Below are positions 49,001 to 54,880 of a DNA stretch of 64,000 nt, in pieces. Below the pieces are notes generated by a model that worked only from the letters and a program-made list of their open reading frames with translations, searched no databases and had not been told where the DNA came from. The stretch is from Sulfurospirillum cavolei. GTDB lineage: Bacteria > Campylobacterota > Campylobacteria > Campylobacterales > Sulfurospirillaceae. Location: NCBI RefSeq assembly GCF_000813325.1, contig NZ_BBQE01000004.1, one strand, 5' to 3'. A program made the position numbers and the translations under genes. Positions within the stretch are counted from its first letter, which is position 1, and each line of letters begins with the position of its first letter.

Positions 49001-51444
49001 GCATAATTGGACGACAAATTAACGATAACCGCCGCCGTGGAAGCACTGTAATCTACGGTATCCCATCCGCTTCCGCCGTTGAGATAATCGTCTCCGCCGC
49101 CGCCTTTAAGCGTATCGTTACCGCCGTAAATCGTCGCCAAGGTACTGTCGTCGTCCGTATTGCGGATATATTCGACGCTTTGATCCGCGGCAACCTCGAC
49201 TTCCGTATTGCTGAGAATCGGAGCCGCATCGCCGTAAATCGTATCGTTATCGTTCCCGCCGCCCAAAACGTCGTTACCTGCATAAAGAGGTGTCGCGAGC
49301 ACCGTATCGATCATCATATCGCCGACGATCGTATCCGCGCCCGAACCGCCCGTGATCGTATCGTCGTTCGCCGTCACGGCCGTTGCGCTATGATCGTACC
49401 CGCCGATAAGAAGGTTGTCCGCCGTATCGCCGGAAATACTATCTTTGTATTGCGTACCCGCAACGTTCTCGACATTTTTAATAATCGTCGAAGCACTGCT
49501 ACCGCCGATATTGCCTAAAGAGCCGTTTGCCGAATCGTTTAAGGTAATAATCAGTCCGTTTGAATTGTTGGAAAAATCCGCCGTATCGGTATTGTCGCCG
49601 CCGTCGATCATATAATCGTCCGTACTACCGATCAGCCAGTCGTTACCCGCACCGCCTTCAAGCCAATCGCGTCCGTCTCTACCCTCAAGCGTATCGTTAC
49701 CTTCGCCGCCGCTTAATTTATTGGCATTAGCGTCGCCGCGAATCGTATCGTCGTATTTGGATCCGACGACGTATTCGATATCCGATAAATGATCGCTGAT
49801 CGTGCGCGACTCTTCGCCGGTCAAAACGTCCGACGTCGCATCGTAAACCGTTTTTCCGCTCGCCGTTCCCGCTTGTAAATCGACGATCACGCCTTTAGAG
49901 TCGTTACCATATGCCGCTCCCGTTACGGGATCGATGTGCCCGTCATTGGCAAATAAAAAGTCGTCGCTGTATTTTGTCACAAACGAATAATCCGCCGTAT
50001 CGATGCCGCTTCCGCCGATCAGCGTATTGACCCCCGCACCTCCGCTTAAGGTATCGTTGCCGTTACTACCTTCTAGCGTATCGTTACCGATACTACCGTA
50101 CATCGTATCGTTCGACAATCCTCCCGTCACCGTAGAATCCAATTTGGAAGTATAAACGATGTTTTCATTCGGTGTGGTATCGAGTACGAATCCCGTCGAA
50201 TGTTTACCCGTATACGTATAATCCGATACGCTGTCGACTTCTTTGACGATAACCCCGATGTCTTTGTATGCGGTTAATTTGGTTAAATCAGGGACAATCA
50301 CGTCGCCTTGTTTTTCATCCGGTACGTTTGACATGTTAAACTCTGACGTCAAAGCGACTTGCATGAGATTATCAAAATTTAACGTTATCCCCGACGAATT
50401 AGGGTAATAGCGAATATAAAACTCTATCGTTTCACCGCCGTCGCTCAATGTCGAAGAAAAGCCCGTTCCGGCACTGAGCGTCCATCCTCCGCTAGCATTG
50501 CTAGCAGATGTAAAATCGGAATTTAATATCTCAAAACCGCCGCCGGTCAATCCGTTAATCGCAATACTCGTAATCGTAAAACCTATCGGCTGGGAAACGT
50601 TCAAACGAACGAGCTTGGTGAGATACGTTGCGTTGACAAAAGCGGGATTATCGGCCGTAATCACGGTCGAATAAGCACTGTTGCGATAATCAAGCGTTTC
50701 TGGCTCAAACTGTGCCGAGGCAAGCGTGCTGACGTTACCAAGAGCGCTACCTGTTCCGCCTAAAACGGTCGTTACGCCGTTTGCCGTAGTATCGCTGCTT
50801 TTGATTTGGTAAAAACCGACATCAAACGATAAGGCGGCCGAAACGTCGGCGACATTGTCTTTTGTTTTTTCTTCGGACGAGCTGTACTTGTTCGTTAAAT
50901 CCTCTTTCGCCGTTTCGTTGCTCGTAAATTCGGGGAGACTTTCTTGAAGGTATTTTCCAGACTCGTCTTTTGAAGCGACGTCGTCAAGGCGTTTTGGGAG
51001 TTCCGGATCGACGTAATAGGCATTATAATCGTTAACGGGGGCGTCTTGCGTTTTTGTTTTTTGCTCGCTATCACTCGGTTCTTCTTGCGTTTCTAAAGAG
51101 ACGTTTCCGGAAACCAAAACCGCATCTTTAGTAGCTTGCCCGACGTCCGTGATCGTGTCGAGGATTTGCTCCAACGCTAAAAGAGATCCGTTAGGAAGTT
51201 TAATGACCGGAGCGTTGTTTTCAAATGCCATCATACCCAAAGAGACAAACGTCAATTGTCCGCCGTTCGGAAGCGTTGCGATAATATCTCCGCCGACGAC
51301 TTGAAATTTTGCTTTAGACAAATCGAGTGCTAAAGACAACTCGTCGCCGGGGCGCAAAAAGAGATTAAGATTTTCACCTTTGGCGGGTAACGATTTTAGA
51401 CTAATCGTACTTTTACTGTAGATCACTTCCGGGGCATTAGACAT
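37033..51444 (-). CDS. Giant RTX-repeat secreted protein, probable surface adhesin
   Basis: This 4803-residue protein is exported unfolded by the adjacent type I system and folds outside with calcium. Residues 1-110 form an adhesin-type prefix (RPGDELSLAL; GGDIIATLPNGG). Residues 110-205 are a polar linker, 205-430 a beta-rich domain, and about 440-3130 a very long array of GGxGxDxL/TL nonapeptides alternating with 60-80-residue spacers. About 3130-4700 is a different Ser/Thr-rich beta repeat, and the C-terminus ends in hydrophobic residues (FLLHVS), as in T1SS signals. I saw no cysteine. No signal peptide is present. AGGAG precedes the ATG. An ACATGT word covers the last codons. No TAAG/PAAG LapG cleavage site is visible in the first 210 residues. 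Confidence 0.93.
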   Translation of the reverse strand: MSNAPEVIYSKSTISLKSLPAKGENLNLFLRPGDELSLALDLSKAKFQVVGGDIIATLPNGGQLTFVSLGMMAFENNAPVIKLPNGSLLALEQILDTITDVGQATKDAVLVSGNVSLETQEEPSDSEQKTKTQDAPVNDYNAYYVDPELPKRLDDVASKDESGKYLQESLPEFTSNETAKEDLTNKYSSSEEKTKDNVADVSAALSFDVGFYQIKSSDTTANGVTTVLGGTGSALGNVSTLASAQFEPETLDYRNSAYSTVITADNPAFVNATYLTKLVRLNVSQPIGFTITSIAINGLTGGGFEILNSDFTSASNASGGWTLSAGTGFSSTLSDGGETIEFYIRYYPNSSGITLNFDNLMQVALTSEFNMSNVPDEKQGDVIVPDLTKLTAYKDIGVIVKEVDSVSDYTYTGKHSTGFVLDTTPNENIVYTSKLDSTVTGGLSNDTMYGSIGNDTLEGSNGNDTLSGGAGVNTLIGGSGIDTADYSFVTKYSDDFLFANDGHIDPVTGAAYGNDSKGVIVDLQAGTASGKTVYDATSDVLTGEESRTISDHLSDIEYVVGSKYDDTIRGDANANKLSGGEGNDTLEGRDGRDWLEGGAGNDWLIGSTDDYMIDGGDNTDTADFSNNSNGLIITLNDSANGSLGNIGGSSASTIIKNVENVAGTQYKDSISGDTADNLLIGGYDHSATAVTANDDTITGGSGADTIVGDMMIDTVLATPLYAGNDVLGGGNDNDTIYGDAAPILSNTEVEVAADQSVEYIRNTDDDSTLATIYGGNDTLKGGGGDDYLNGGSGWDTVDYSASTAAVIVNLSSNYATGEGYDQLFNIENIVGSSSALGDTLIGNALSNTIVGSTSGADTLSGMGGLDTLNGLGGADWADYSYVTATTGVSVDLTAGTAYVSATDGDTLIAIENVIGSSKADTLSGGSGNSVNTLMGGLGNDIFYGYGDGDLLDGGSGSDTADYMYAEGRIVVTLDGSNSDTLMNIENVYGASDKDTLIGNSDANILDGRADADTLSGMGGADTLIGGSGDDTLIGGAGNDTLWGGTDATHDSGVDTADYSGSSSIYADLANGTVNDGLGGIDTLAGIEVILGSGYNDVMIGSGNADTLIGNGGNDTFFASGGGDSYYGGVFGSSSDGNVKDRLSYADVYHDVIDSKTVDHIVVDLSHVGTNATILDASNAVISTDSLYAIEEIVATDGNDTLRGGSGSQQTFYGGAGDDTLSGNTDGDYLDGEGGTNLADYTAQSSNLVVNLASTSNNVYLSGSMPTSSNSDTLANINNIATGSGVDTIIGNGNDNIVRAGVGADTLIGGAGDDTLYGEAGNDTLSGGEGNDTLIGGMSTSVDSGIDTADYSATSYYGVTVDLQNGTATGATIGTDKLYGIENVLGSAQSDTLIGASGTLNTLSGLGGNDTLYGNLEGDYLDGGTGTNTADYSSETASIVANLTTGRAYFTSSSSYDALVSIQNVLSGSGNDTLIGLLDTLNTLNGNDGDDTLSGNLDGDSLIGGAGSDTLDYTTANAALTIDMGTQTLFKSATSSAKDYYADAEVIATGTYNDSFTLSTSTDTAAMTLDGGAGVDTLDYGTLYDAINVSLNAATYTTVTIGSSGGNDDLIRNIENIFGSKTADTILGDSLTNTLMGNEGSDTLDGGLGSDVVYGGADNDTMIGTLDGANDFYYGDAGVDTIDYSSNTNNMTLIGGTNVTDNAGSGGIGTDILTTIEVFSSGSGADTLSGGTASVTIYGNLGADTITGGTLADVLYGDNALNSHGLSDGHNTLIGGAGNDTLYAGDGGDSLRGDAGNDTLYGGAGVDTLDYITNGIAITALLTTGNIYGDGSDVVDTATIEILRSGIGADTISGADTGVLNQIYAGGGSDVVNGGTLAETLYGEAGNDTLRGGGGIDTLFGGEGNDTLFGALDGDVLHGDNGSGNIGTNDVLDMSDMATGTDLQIDMSAGTISVAGSSLSTFDEIEHITGGAGNDTIWGDAGANTLKGGAGNDTIYTSAGIDFIDGGTGSADTVDFSAISSTSIIVNLATLQIGNDGYGNIETIQNIENINGGGAGDTLYGDGMSNTIYGNAGADNIKGGDGNDVLYGDDVTNSHVASADTLNGEAGADTLYGSSGNDTLDGGLDDDLLDGKEGSDLFYGSGGNDTFSDSGTTGIDTVSYTTSTKRVVAFVDSDGLIEVTDGTLSGTADTPTVIGSTASNVGTDTIVSGIEAYIGSSYADNFFSTTLNSTLTTRPSDTLIINGGGGNDTIYGGTNADTLSGDDNDDTISGFAGADILTGGNGWDTVSYVYDVAGVKVNLASGISAYGQASGSATDSWGTTDTLSSFERVLGSSYADTITGNSGSDDLRGNGGDDWLVMTSGNDTIYGGETTETLGDTIDYFYATSAGVNVDLSTNSAVGTDFGTDLIYEIENVSGSLFADTVSGDGYANRLIGRTGNDMLIAGAGADVLYGDDNSATNVDGTETGNDSLLGEAGADTLYGGLGNDSLWGGADNDTLYGGSGADYLNGGSGINTMQGNDGDDLFYLSDATATNTVTGGNDTDTLDFSAAASSVTVDISNSTSSQTSGGGGTLRLTDAIENVSGSDSSDTITGNSLVNVISGGSGSDTIYGGLGGDTIYGGAGNDRLYADTISGSITDTSVNTLYGGEGSDLIWGSMGADVIYGDDGNSYGTTSNDTIYAISGSDGSDYINGGQNTDTVDYSSIGSSYAINVTLNGATNATVTISGGDNDTIVNIEDFIGGAGADTIQGDSANNYLNGSSGNDTLLGGSGNDVLEDSSGTNTFAGGAGNDTLLGTGNAANSWIDYSIDGILEGASTSLNDTLIQSISAGRGNDIISAIDHITGSSYSDTFYGNANVNTIQGGSGDDTIEGYGGNDVLDGGDGEDTVRYMNENKINVTLAESGVDTTVQIYNGSSFGASGYVDTIRHFENIEGSNSTNSTLNGDTISGNSSNNSIWGYAGNDSLYGGGGADYIDGGSDNDTIAGGDGADVIYGGNGNDVIRANATSYTGSNTQDGDADTVYGGSGQDFIYGAMDGDTLYGNDASTVDGSDWLRYNEYAGGIIVDLSANTARDASNAALTDTIYGFTHVLASSAYNNTVYGNTANNSVTFGSGDDVYYASNLSGNTSANYGSDIVDMSSGNDALYFYIAELTSGDTINAGANTDTLYFRDAGTISNTQFSNISNLEIIQFSSSGNNVSNLDKNDVTIIGGTGADTFNYSLSALDAHDILDGGDGVDTLNFLSAGTLTTAMLGSISHIEKIQLYNGTNTVTVDISTISGATLLGGSGADTFNYSISNLGSDDIIDGGGGVDSVVFLDAGTISDAQFTNLSAIEKVQLYAGTNTFTIGANESYLSGVSLIGGTGVDTFVYTSAALADATTNASIIGASGNDVLSLSGSTPVVDANLSTFSGLSTLDLNAYTGSITLGAYATAMGLSTINATSNTNALVIDASSMSSAVTMNTGSGLDTLKGGSGADVFNITVAKASIVGNGGNDTLNINAAITQDASVIASIETININADTSLTGDMSTSTLSIASGKTLSMNTALITGDTMSIVNNGTVVLNATDGQTLSGITLTGSGILKVNSDDDGSAVDLSGMNVSGYSGAITISGGDGIDTIVGTSKADTIEGGEGDDVITGGSGTDRMDGQEGSDTYVFTSSADIASDIISDTGSSGTDIVWVNVSGDQNLSTLSVSGIEGLKFYQGGTSQTLTISKAQAALYTDFIGYASASDTLNVTGITSSLDMNSSKTYTNIAKIVMTGSGSTAMTLVGAQSVSNAITSESGADTLIAGHQTDSLYGGSGNDTYQFASAYLTNLDIVADSGGTADILYITDSGATISDAMLTNVTGVEILKLSGGSNSVSLGSEAYNGGSGFTSVDLSLSSGTNVVTNSTIGNVTLIGGSGTDTLNISGGVALNASTISNVEAINVTSGSSSLSGVFSGSPIITIASGASLSGSGSSMSGKTFTINGTLNATNVNAMSLASTSLNSGGLLSLVLAAGGTLDTSVAGFNKDSGGALKIYGSTGSETVTIGTSSFGTNANDTISDSSGSSDTLVVTGNGALDFTKIAGMEVVDLTNYAYSGALTTSVGSSETVWIDSAYTSINLGSSTNDQLYIAANTVDLSSSTLSGIESFYVASGATLIIKASDVSAKSVTGGGSVTLIVNSDSTADLSGVTVSGTKTLEFTANATFSGTLGSMSILSADNGITATVTAETLSGKTLSIMGAGSLDITASSTAASNNFSGLTNSISGTVTLNVTTALDLSGVTLGTVLDTVNTSAALTLLGAQANTLSAYEGSGNIVINAGTASVDLSAKNVTGYSGTFTINDGTGTQTLSGTANADTFNLDNASASVVAGNGNDTITILSTMASSPSGTIDGGGGTGDVLTIAASGLNINASNITHVETINVNASTTMSGTLSTDSVVIAGGVSLSADASVVSGETINGSGTLSVTNLGGTLNADFASVDSATILHVDWSSVTGTYSGNLTHVDTLNISSGTMSVTDSILGLTTVNGSGNVTVNADDASMDLSNVFITGTLIIYDGVSGVTQSLISSSSSDTFYLDNANATSDGADSGDTYYLSVAANITDTGSSGNDTLYTTSTMDLSTQTIVGIETLNVANTTTTTLDYGDLNVGGGNIATLEGSGSVAIHGATSMNIQSLSVDALGDDKLGITGTTNDDALVLDFSQLDEISFDGNSGSDTVAINGIAGGSTLDDTTAFNHIETLDLSSLSSATASISFDMLYSLAQTSSVDTDSDTWTYEINLNVDDANYANLSITSSSNFTVDGGAASTSWALSDHNSSHTISDGTNTFLLHVS

Positions 51445-51483
51445 ATCAAATCTCCTGCAAAACGTCTCTTACGAAGCAAATAA

Positions 51484-51622
51484 ACTTCTTGTAAAACACG
51501 TTTTACAAGAAGTAAAAGCACTAAAGGTGCGCGGGCACTCTGCCAAAGAGAGCCTCGTGTTAACATGATCTTTGAAGTCTTGCGTCAAAGACGTGTCAAA
51601 GTTCTTGCCGTTTTGCAAGAAC
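51484..51622 (+). repeat. Multi-hairpin repeat element, copy B
   Basis: This fills most of the 311-base gap between the Cache gene and the giant RTX gene. H1 is a perfect 14-bp stem (51484-51497 with 51500-51513). H2 is GCAC/GTGC (51518-51530). H3 is GGC-CTCT/AGAG-GCC (51534-51554). GTGTTAAC (51557-51564) is followed by H4 TCTTTGA/TCAAAGA (51569-51591), then CGTGTCAAA. An extra stem GTTCTTGC/GCAAGAAC follows at 51601-51622. The order equals copy A while stem bases differ. It lies antisense in the 5' flank of the RTX gene and could influence its expression relative to the upstream genes. Confidence 0.7.
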
Positions 51623-51755
51623 GCTCATGAAAAACGTATAATGAATCTATTATAGTCACATATTTGTAATCTTATGCTTAAAGGAGGGTTTTTGCATTAA
51701 AAGGGAGATTTAAAGTCTCCGTTTTAATGCGATTTTAAAGGTGTAAAACGCTTAT

Positions 51756-52721
51756 TTAAATCATTAAAACGAGCAAGGCAACGACTAACCCCAATGCCGC
51801 CGTCGTTAAGCCCGTAGAAATTTTTTTCGTCATTTTCGGAAGGCTGTTTTCTTTTTGCGTATTTTCACCGATGATAAAGAGACCGACGCGTTTATTGTCG
51901 GCATTTAAAATCGGTTTGGCGAGGATAAAATAGTCGTCTTTAATGACGTATTTAGCGGCGATGAGCTGTTCAAAGTCGATACCGGATAGCCGTTCGAGAA
52001 AATCGGCGTCGACATGCGACTGTACGCTGATCTCAAAGTTGCCTACTTTTTGGTATTTAAACTCCTGCAATTTTTTCATATCCATCAAATCGCGTTCCAT
52101 GAGAACTTGAAAAATTTTACCGCTGCTTTTATAAACGTCAAAAAGAAAATCCAACGACTTCTTCACTTCCAAAACACCGTTTTGGAGAGGATAAAGTACA
52201 TGTAAGAAAACCTGCCCGTCTTGGTATTCGATGCCGCTGAAAGGTTGATTATTCGCCAATACCTTCTGAAGTCCGAGCGAATCGTAAGCTTGCGCATTTA
52301 AAACCGGCGTTCGCGATGAAGAGCTGATTTTAACCGCTTCTTTGGAATAGAGCTCCAAAACAATGCCGTTTTGATCGATCTTTTTAAGGCTTCCGCTCAT
52401 CGCGTTGAGCTTTGCGGCAATCGCGTTCGGATCGCCTTGAGCATTGATTGCGGCTACAAAATCGGGATTGGCTAAAAGCATATCGCCGACAATCTCCAAA
52501 TTCAACATCGTATCGGCAATTTTCATATCCAATTCGTGGAAATAACTGCTATTGGTTGCCTCGTATAAATTTTTCGTCGCCCTATTCGTCATCGAATTTA
52601 AATAATAAAGCGTGCCGATAATTCCTAATACCGAAAGCGTAATGAGCGTACTAAACCACAACGCTTTTCGCTTCTTCAACCGTTCCATAAAGGCCTGAAA
52701 TTTCAAGATCATTCCAAACAT
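51756..52721 (-). CDS. Cache-type periplasmic sensor protein without output domain
   Basis: This 321-residue protein has a first membrane helix (about 20-42), a periplasmic region of about 255 residues with the look of a double-Cache ligand-binding domain (two PAS-like halves, with ...VFLHVLYPL and YFILAKPILN), and a second membrane helix that ends exactly at the C-terminus. There is no HAMP, kinase, GGDEF or chemotaxis domain, so any signal must pass through a partner in the membrane. It lies between the TPR-glycosyltransferase and the RTX gene in the same direction. In-gene ACATGTAA is read as Leu-His-Val. Confidence 0.7.
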   Translation of the reverse strand: MFGMILKFQAFMERLKKRKALWFSTLITLSVLGIIGTLYYLNSMTNRATKNLYEATNSSYFHELDMKIADTMLNLEIVGDMLLANPDFVAAINAQGDPNAIAAKLNAMSGSLKKIDQNGIVLELYSKEAVKISSSSRTPVLNAQAYDSLGLQKVLANNQPFSGIEYQDGQVFLHVLYPLQNGVLEVKKSLDFLFDVYKSSGKIFQVLMERDLMDMKKLQEFKYQKVGNFEISVQSHVDADFLERLSGIDFEQLIAAKYVIKDDYFILAKPILNADNKRVGLFIIGENTQKENSLPKMTKKISTGLTTAALGLVVALLVLMI

Positions 52722-52803
52722 AATTTACCTACCTTCTATCGCTTGTTAAATTATCGTTTACACACGATGCATTTTTTGATGGTCGCTGGAGAAAAAATCG
52801 CAT

Positions 52804-54588
52804 TTAGACGCTCTTTTCTACCGTCTTTAACATCGTTTCCAATGCCTTAAACACCGCCGCAATCGGCACGCTCCAATCACCCGAAACCGTTTGCCTGAAC
52901 ACTTTAACGCTTTGATACCACGGCGTCGTATCGCCCTCTTGCATCCACCGCCAATCGGCCGGCTTAGGCGTCAAGACCCAAACGGGTACGTTTAAAGCTC
53001 CGCACAAATGAGCTACCGCCGTATCCGTCGTAATCACAAGATCCAAATGCATCATCACTTTAGCCGTTTCGTAAAAATCGCTTAAAACAGGAGAAATATC
53101 GACAATCGTATCGCTTAATCCTTCCCTAGCGATATCTTTTGCCTCATCGCCTACATGTAAAGAAATCCATTGTATCCCGTCCAAGCCAAACCACGAGCGA
53201 TACGCGTTTAAACCGATATGTTTGTTTTTAAAATCCTTATTGGTCGGACTGGAACTCCAAACGATGCCGATTTTTATACGATCGGGGCTTAACGCCACGT
53301 CGATTTTGGATTTGGGCACGAAAAGATACGGAAATTTTTGAGGAATCGTTTCCAAGGTCGTCCCAAAACGTTGTGCCGAACACAGTAGCGGCAGATAAAA
53401 ATCATGCGCCGGCACGGAAGAAGACTCTTCGTCGATCACTTCAAGGCGCGCATCCGCCGTTTGAAACAACCGTACTAAATCGTGACGCGTTCGTACAATC
53501 ACGCGAGCCCCCGCTTCCAAGAATTTTTGAACATACCGAATAAACATGATATTATCGCCGAATCCTTGTTCGTTTTGCAAGACGATCGTCTTGTCTTTTA
53601 AGGGTTCGCCTTTCCATAACGGCGTTTTGTACGTATAGGTTTTTGCCAAAAGCTCTTTCATCGCCAAGCGGTATTCGTAGCGTCTCCACCCCTCCTCGTA
53701 GTCGCCTTTGACCAAAGCAAGCAACGCCGTATCGAAATTTGCGTTGATGTGGTTCGGTTCCATCTGTAACGCTTTTCGATAATACGGTTCGGCTTTAGCG
53801 TACATTTTTTGCTCTTTAAATAAAGCCCCGACGTTGCTGTAGGCATCCGCATACGAGGGATTGAGTTTAATGGAGCGGCTTAAAGCCTCAAATGCCTGCT
53901 CGAAAGCACCCGTTTGACGGAGTAAATTGCCCAAGTTATTGTAGACGGCGGAATCGTTCGGATGGATTTCGATGACCTTTTGATATGCCGCTAAAGCTTT
54001 TTCGTTGAGTCCTAACTCTTTATAAGCAATACCCAGATTATTCAGGGCTTGCGTTTTTTGCGGTGCTAACGAAACGGCTTTTTCATAATAAGGCAGGGCT
54101 TTATCAAACTGTTTGATCAACGCATAAACATTACCCAAAGCGACATGTACGTCGTATTGATCGGGAAAACGTTGTAAGAGCTCTTCGCCTAAGCCTAAAG
54201 CGTGTCGGATACGATTAGCATGGGAATAAAGCTCTATCAATTTTAACGCGTCCGCAAGTTTGACATGTAAGCGTAAAGCTTTTTCTAAATAAGCGACGGC
54301 TTGATCGGTATTGCCTTGCAAAGCGTAAATAACACCCAAATTCGAATAAAAAGAGTCGTGCGACGCATCAAGCGAAATACCTTGCAAAAAGGTCTTTTTG
54401 GCTTCTTGCAAACGCCCCAAGCGTTTATACGTCACACCCAAATTGTTATACAAACGCCTTTTTAACGAAGCGTTCGGAGCAAAACTTTGTGCTTTCGTAT
54501 AACATGCAAGTGCTGATTCAAGTTGGTTGTCGCGTAAAAAAAGATCGCCCGATTCAATGAGAAAAAGGCTCGCGTTTTCAGTTGGCAC
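52804..54588 (-). CDS. TPR-repeat protein with glycosyltransferase (GT9/GT41-like) domain
   Basis: This roughly 594-residue protein has about eight tetratricopeptide repeats (residues 10-260, e.g. YNNLGNLLRQTGAFEQA). A domain typical of TPR-linked bacterial glycosyltransferases follows, with LQNEQGFGDNIMFIRY, IGIVWSSSP and TTDTAVAHLCGALNVPVWVL, the latter resembling the nucleotide-sugar site of heptosyltransferase-like enzymes. GTG 54588 is preferred because GGAG lies just before it; ATG 54606 would put the Shine-Dalgarno inside the gene. It overlaps the small periplasmic gene by 11 bases. Its position suggests it glycosylates the RTX protein or a partner, which is inference. Confidence 0.8.
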   Translation of the reverse strand: MPTENASLFLIESGDLFLRDNQLESALACYTKAQSFAPNASLKRRLYNNLGVTYKRLGRLQEAKKTFLQGISLDASHDSFYSNLGVIYALQGNTDQAVAYLEKALRLHVKLADALKLIELYSHANRIRHALGLGEELLQRFPDQYDVHVALGNVYALIKQFDKALPYYEKAVSLAPQKTQALNNLGIAYKELGLNEKALAAYQKVIEIHPNDSAVYNNLGNLLRQTGAFEQAFEALSRSIKLNPSYADAYSNVGALFKEQKMYAKAEPYYRKALQMEPNHINANFDTALLALVKGDYEEGWRRYEYRLAMKELLAKTYTYKTPLWKGEPLKDKTIVLQNEQGFGDNIMFIRYVQKFLEAGARVIVRTRHDLVRLFQTADARLEVIDEESSSVPAHDFYLPLLCSAQRFGTTLETIPQKFPYLFVPKSKIDVALSPDRIKIGIVWSSSPTNKDFKNKHIGLNAYRSWFGLDGIQWISLHVGDEAKDIAREGLSDTIVDISPVLSDFYETAKVMMHLDLVITTDTAVAHLCGALNVPVWVLTPKPADWRWMQEGDTTPWYQSVKVFRQTVSGDWSVPIAAVFKALETMLKTVEKSV

Positions 54589-54853
54589 TCTTCTCCTTTT
54601 TGGCATCGTTAATCGTTTTAAACGTATCGATCGTACCGTCTTCTTTTTTGTAGATTTTTTTATCTTTGAGCGTGTTTTGGTTTTTTTCCTGCTCTTCGTT
54701 TTTTTGCATCAGATGTTTTTCGTAATACTCTTTCCCCTGAAACAACACCTTCTTTTTAATATCGTCCTCTTCTTGCTTTGCCAGTACGTTCATCTCCGAA
54801 GAAGCAAACGCAACGGTTCCTAAAAACAGTGCGAACGTTACGATCCGTTTCAT
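54578..54853 (-). CDS. Small secreted or periplasmic Lys/Glu-rich protein
   Basis: This 91-residue protein has a clear signal peptide (MKRIVTFALFLGTVAFASS) and a highly charged helical remainder rich in Lys, Glu and Gln. I do not recognise it. AAAGGAG precedes ATG 54853; the ATG at 54877 lacks one. It is nested between TolC and the TPR-glycosyltransferase with overlap, so it belongs to the secretion operon. It may be an assembly factor of the T1SS or motor; nothing more can be said. Confidence 0.7.
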   Translation of the reverse strand: MKRIVTFALFLGTVAFASSEMNVLAKQEEDDIKKKVLFQGKEYYEKHLMQKNEEQEKNQNTLKDKKIYKKEDGTIDTFKTINDAKKEKSAN

Positions 54854-54880
54854 AGACGTGCTCTCCTTTACGGGCATAGG

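Noticed and set aside
41960..50130. Tandem DNA repeats in the RTX region considered as a CRISPR-like array or satellite
   Set aside because: The periodicity is that of GGxGxD nonapeptide codons within one open frame; there are no identical repeats with unique spacers.
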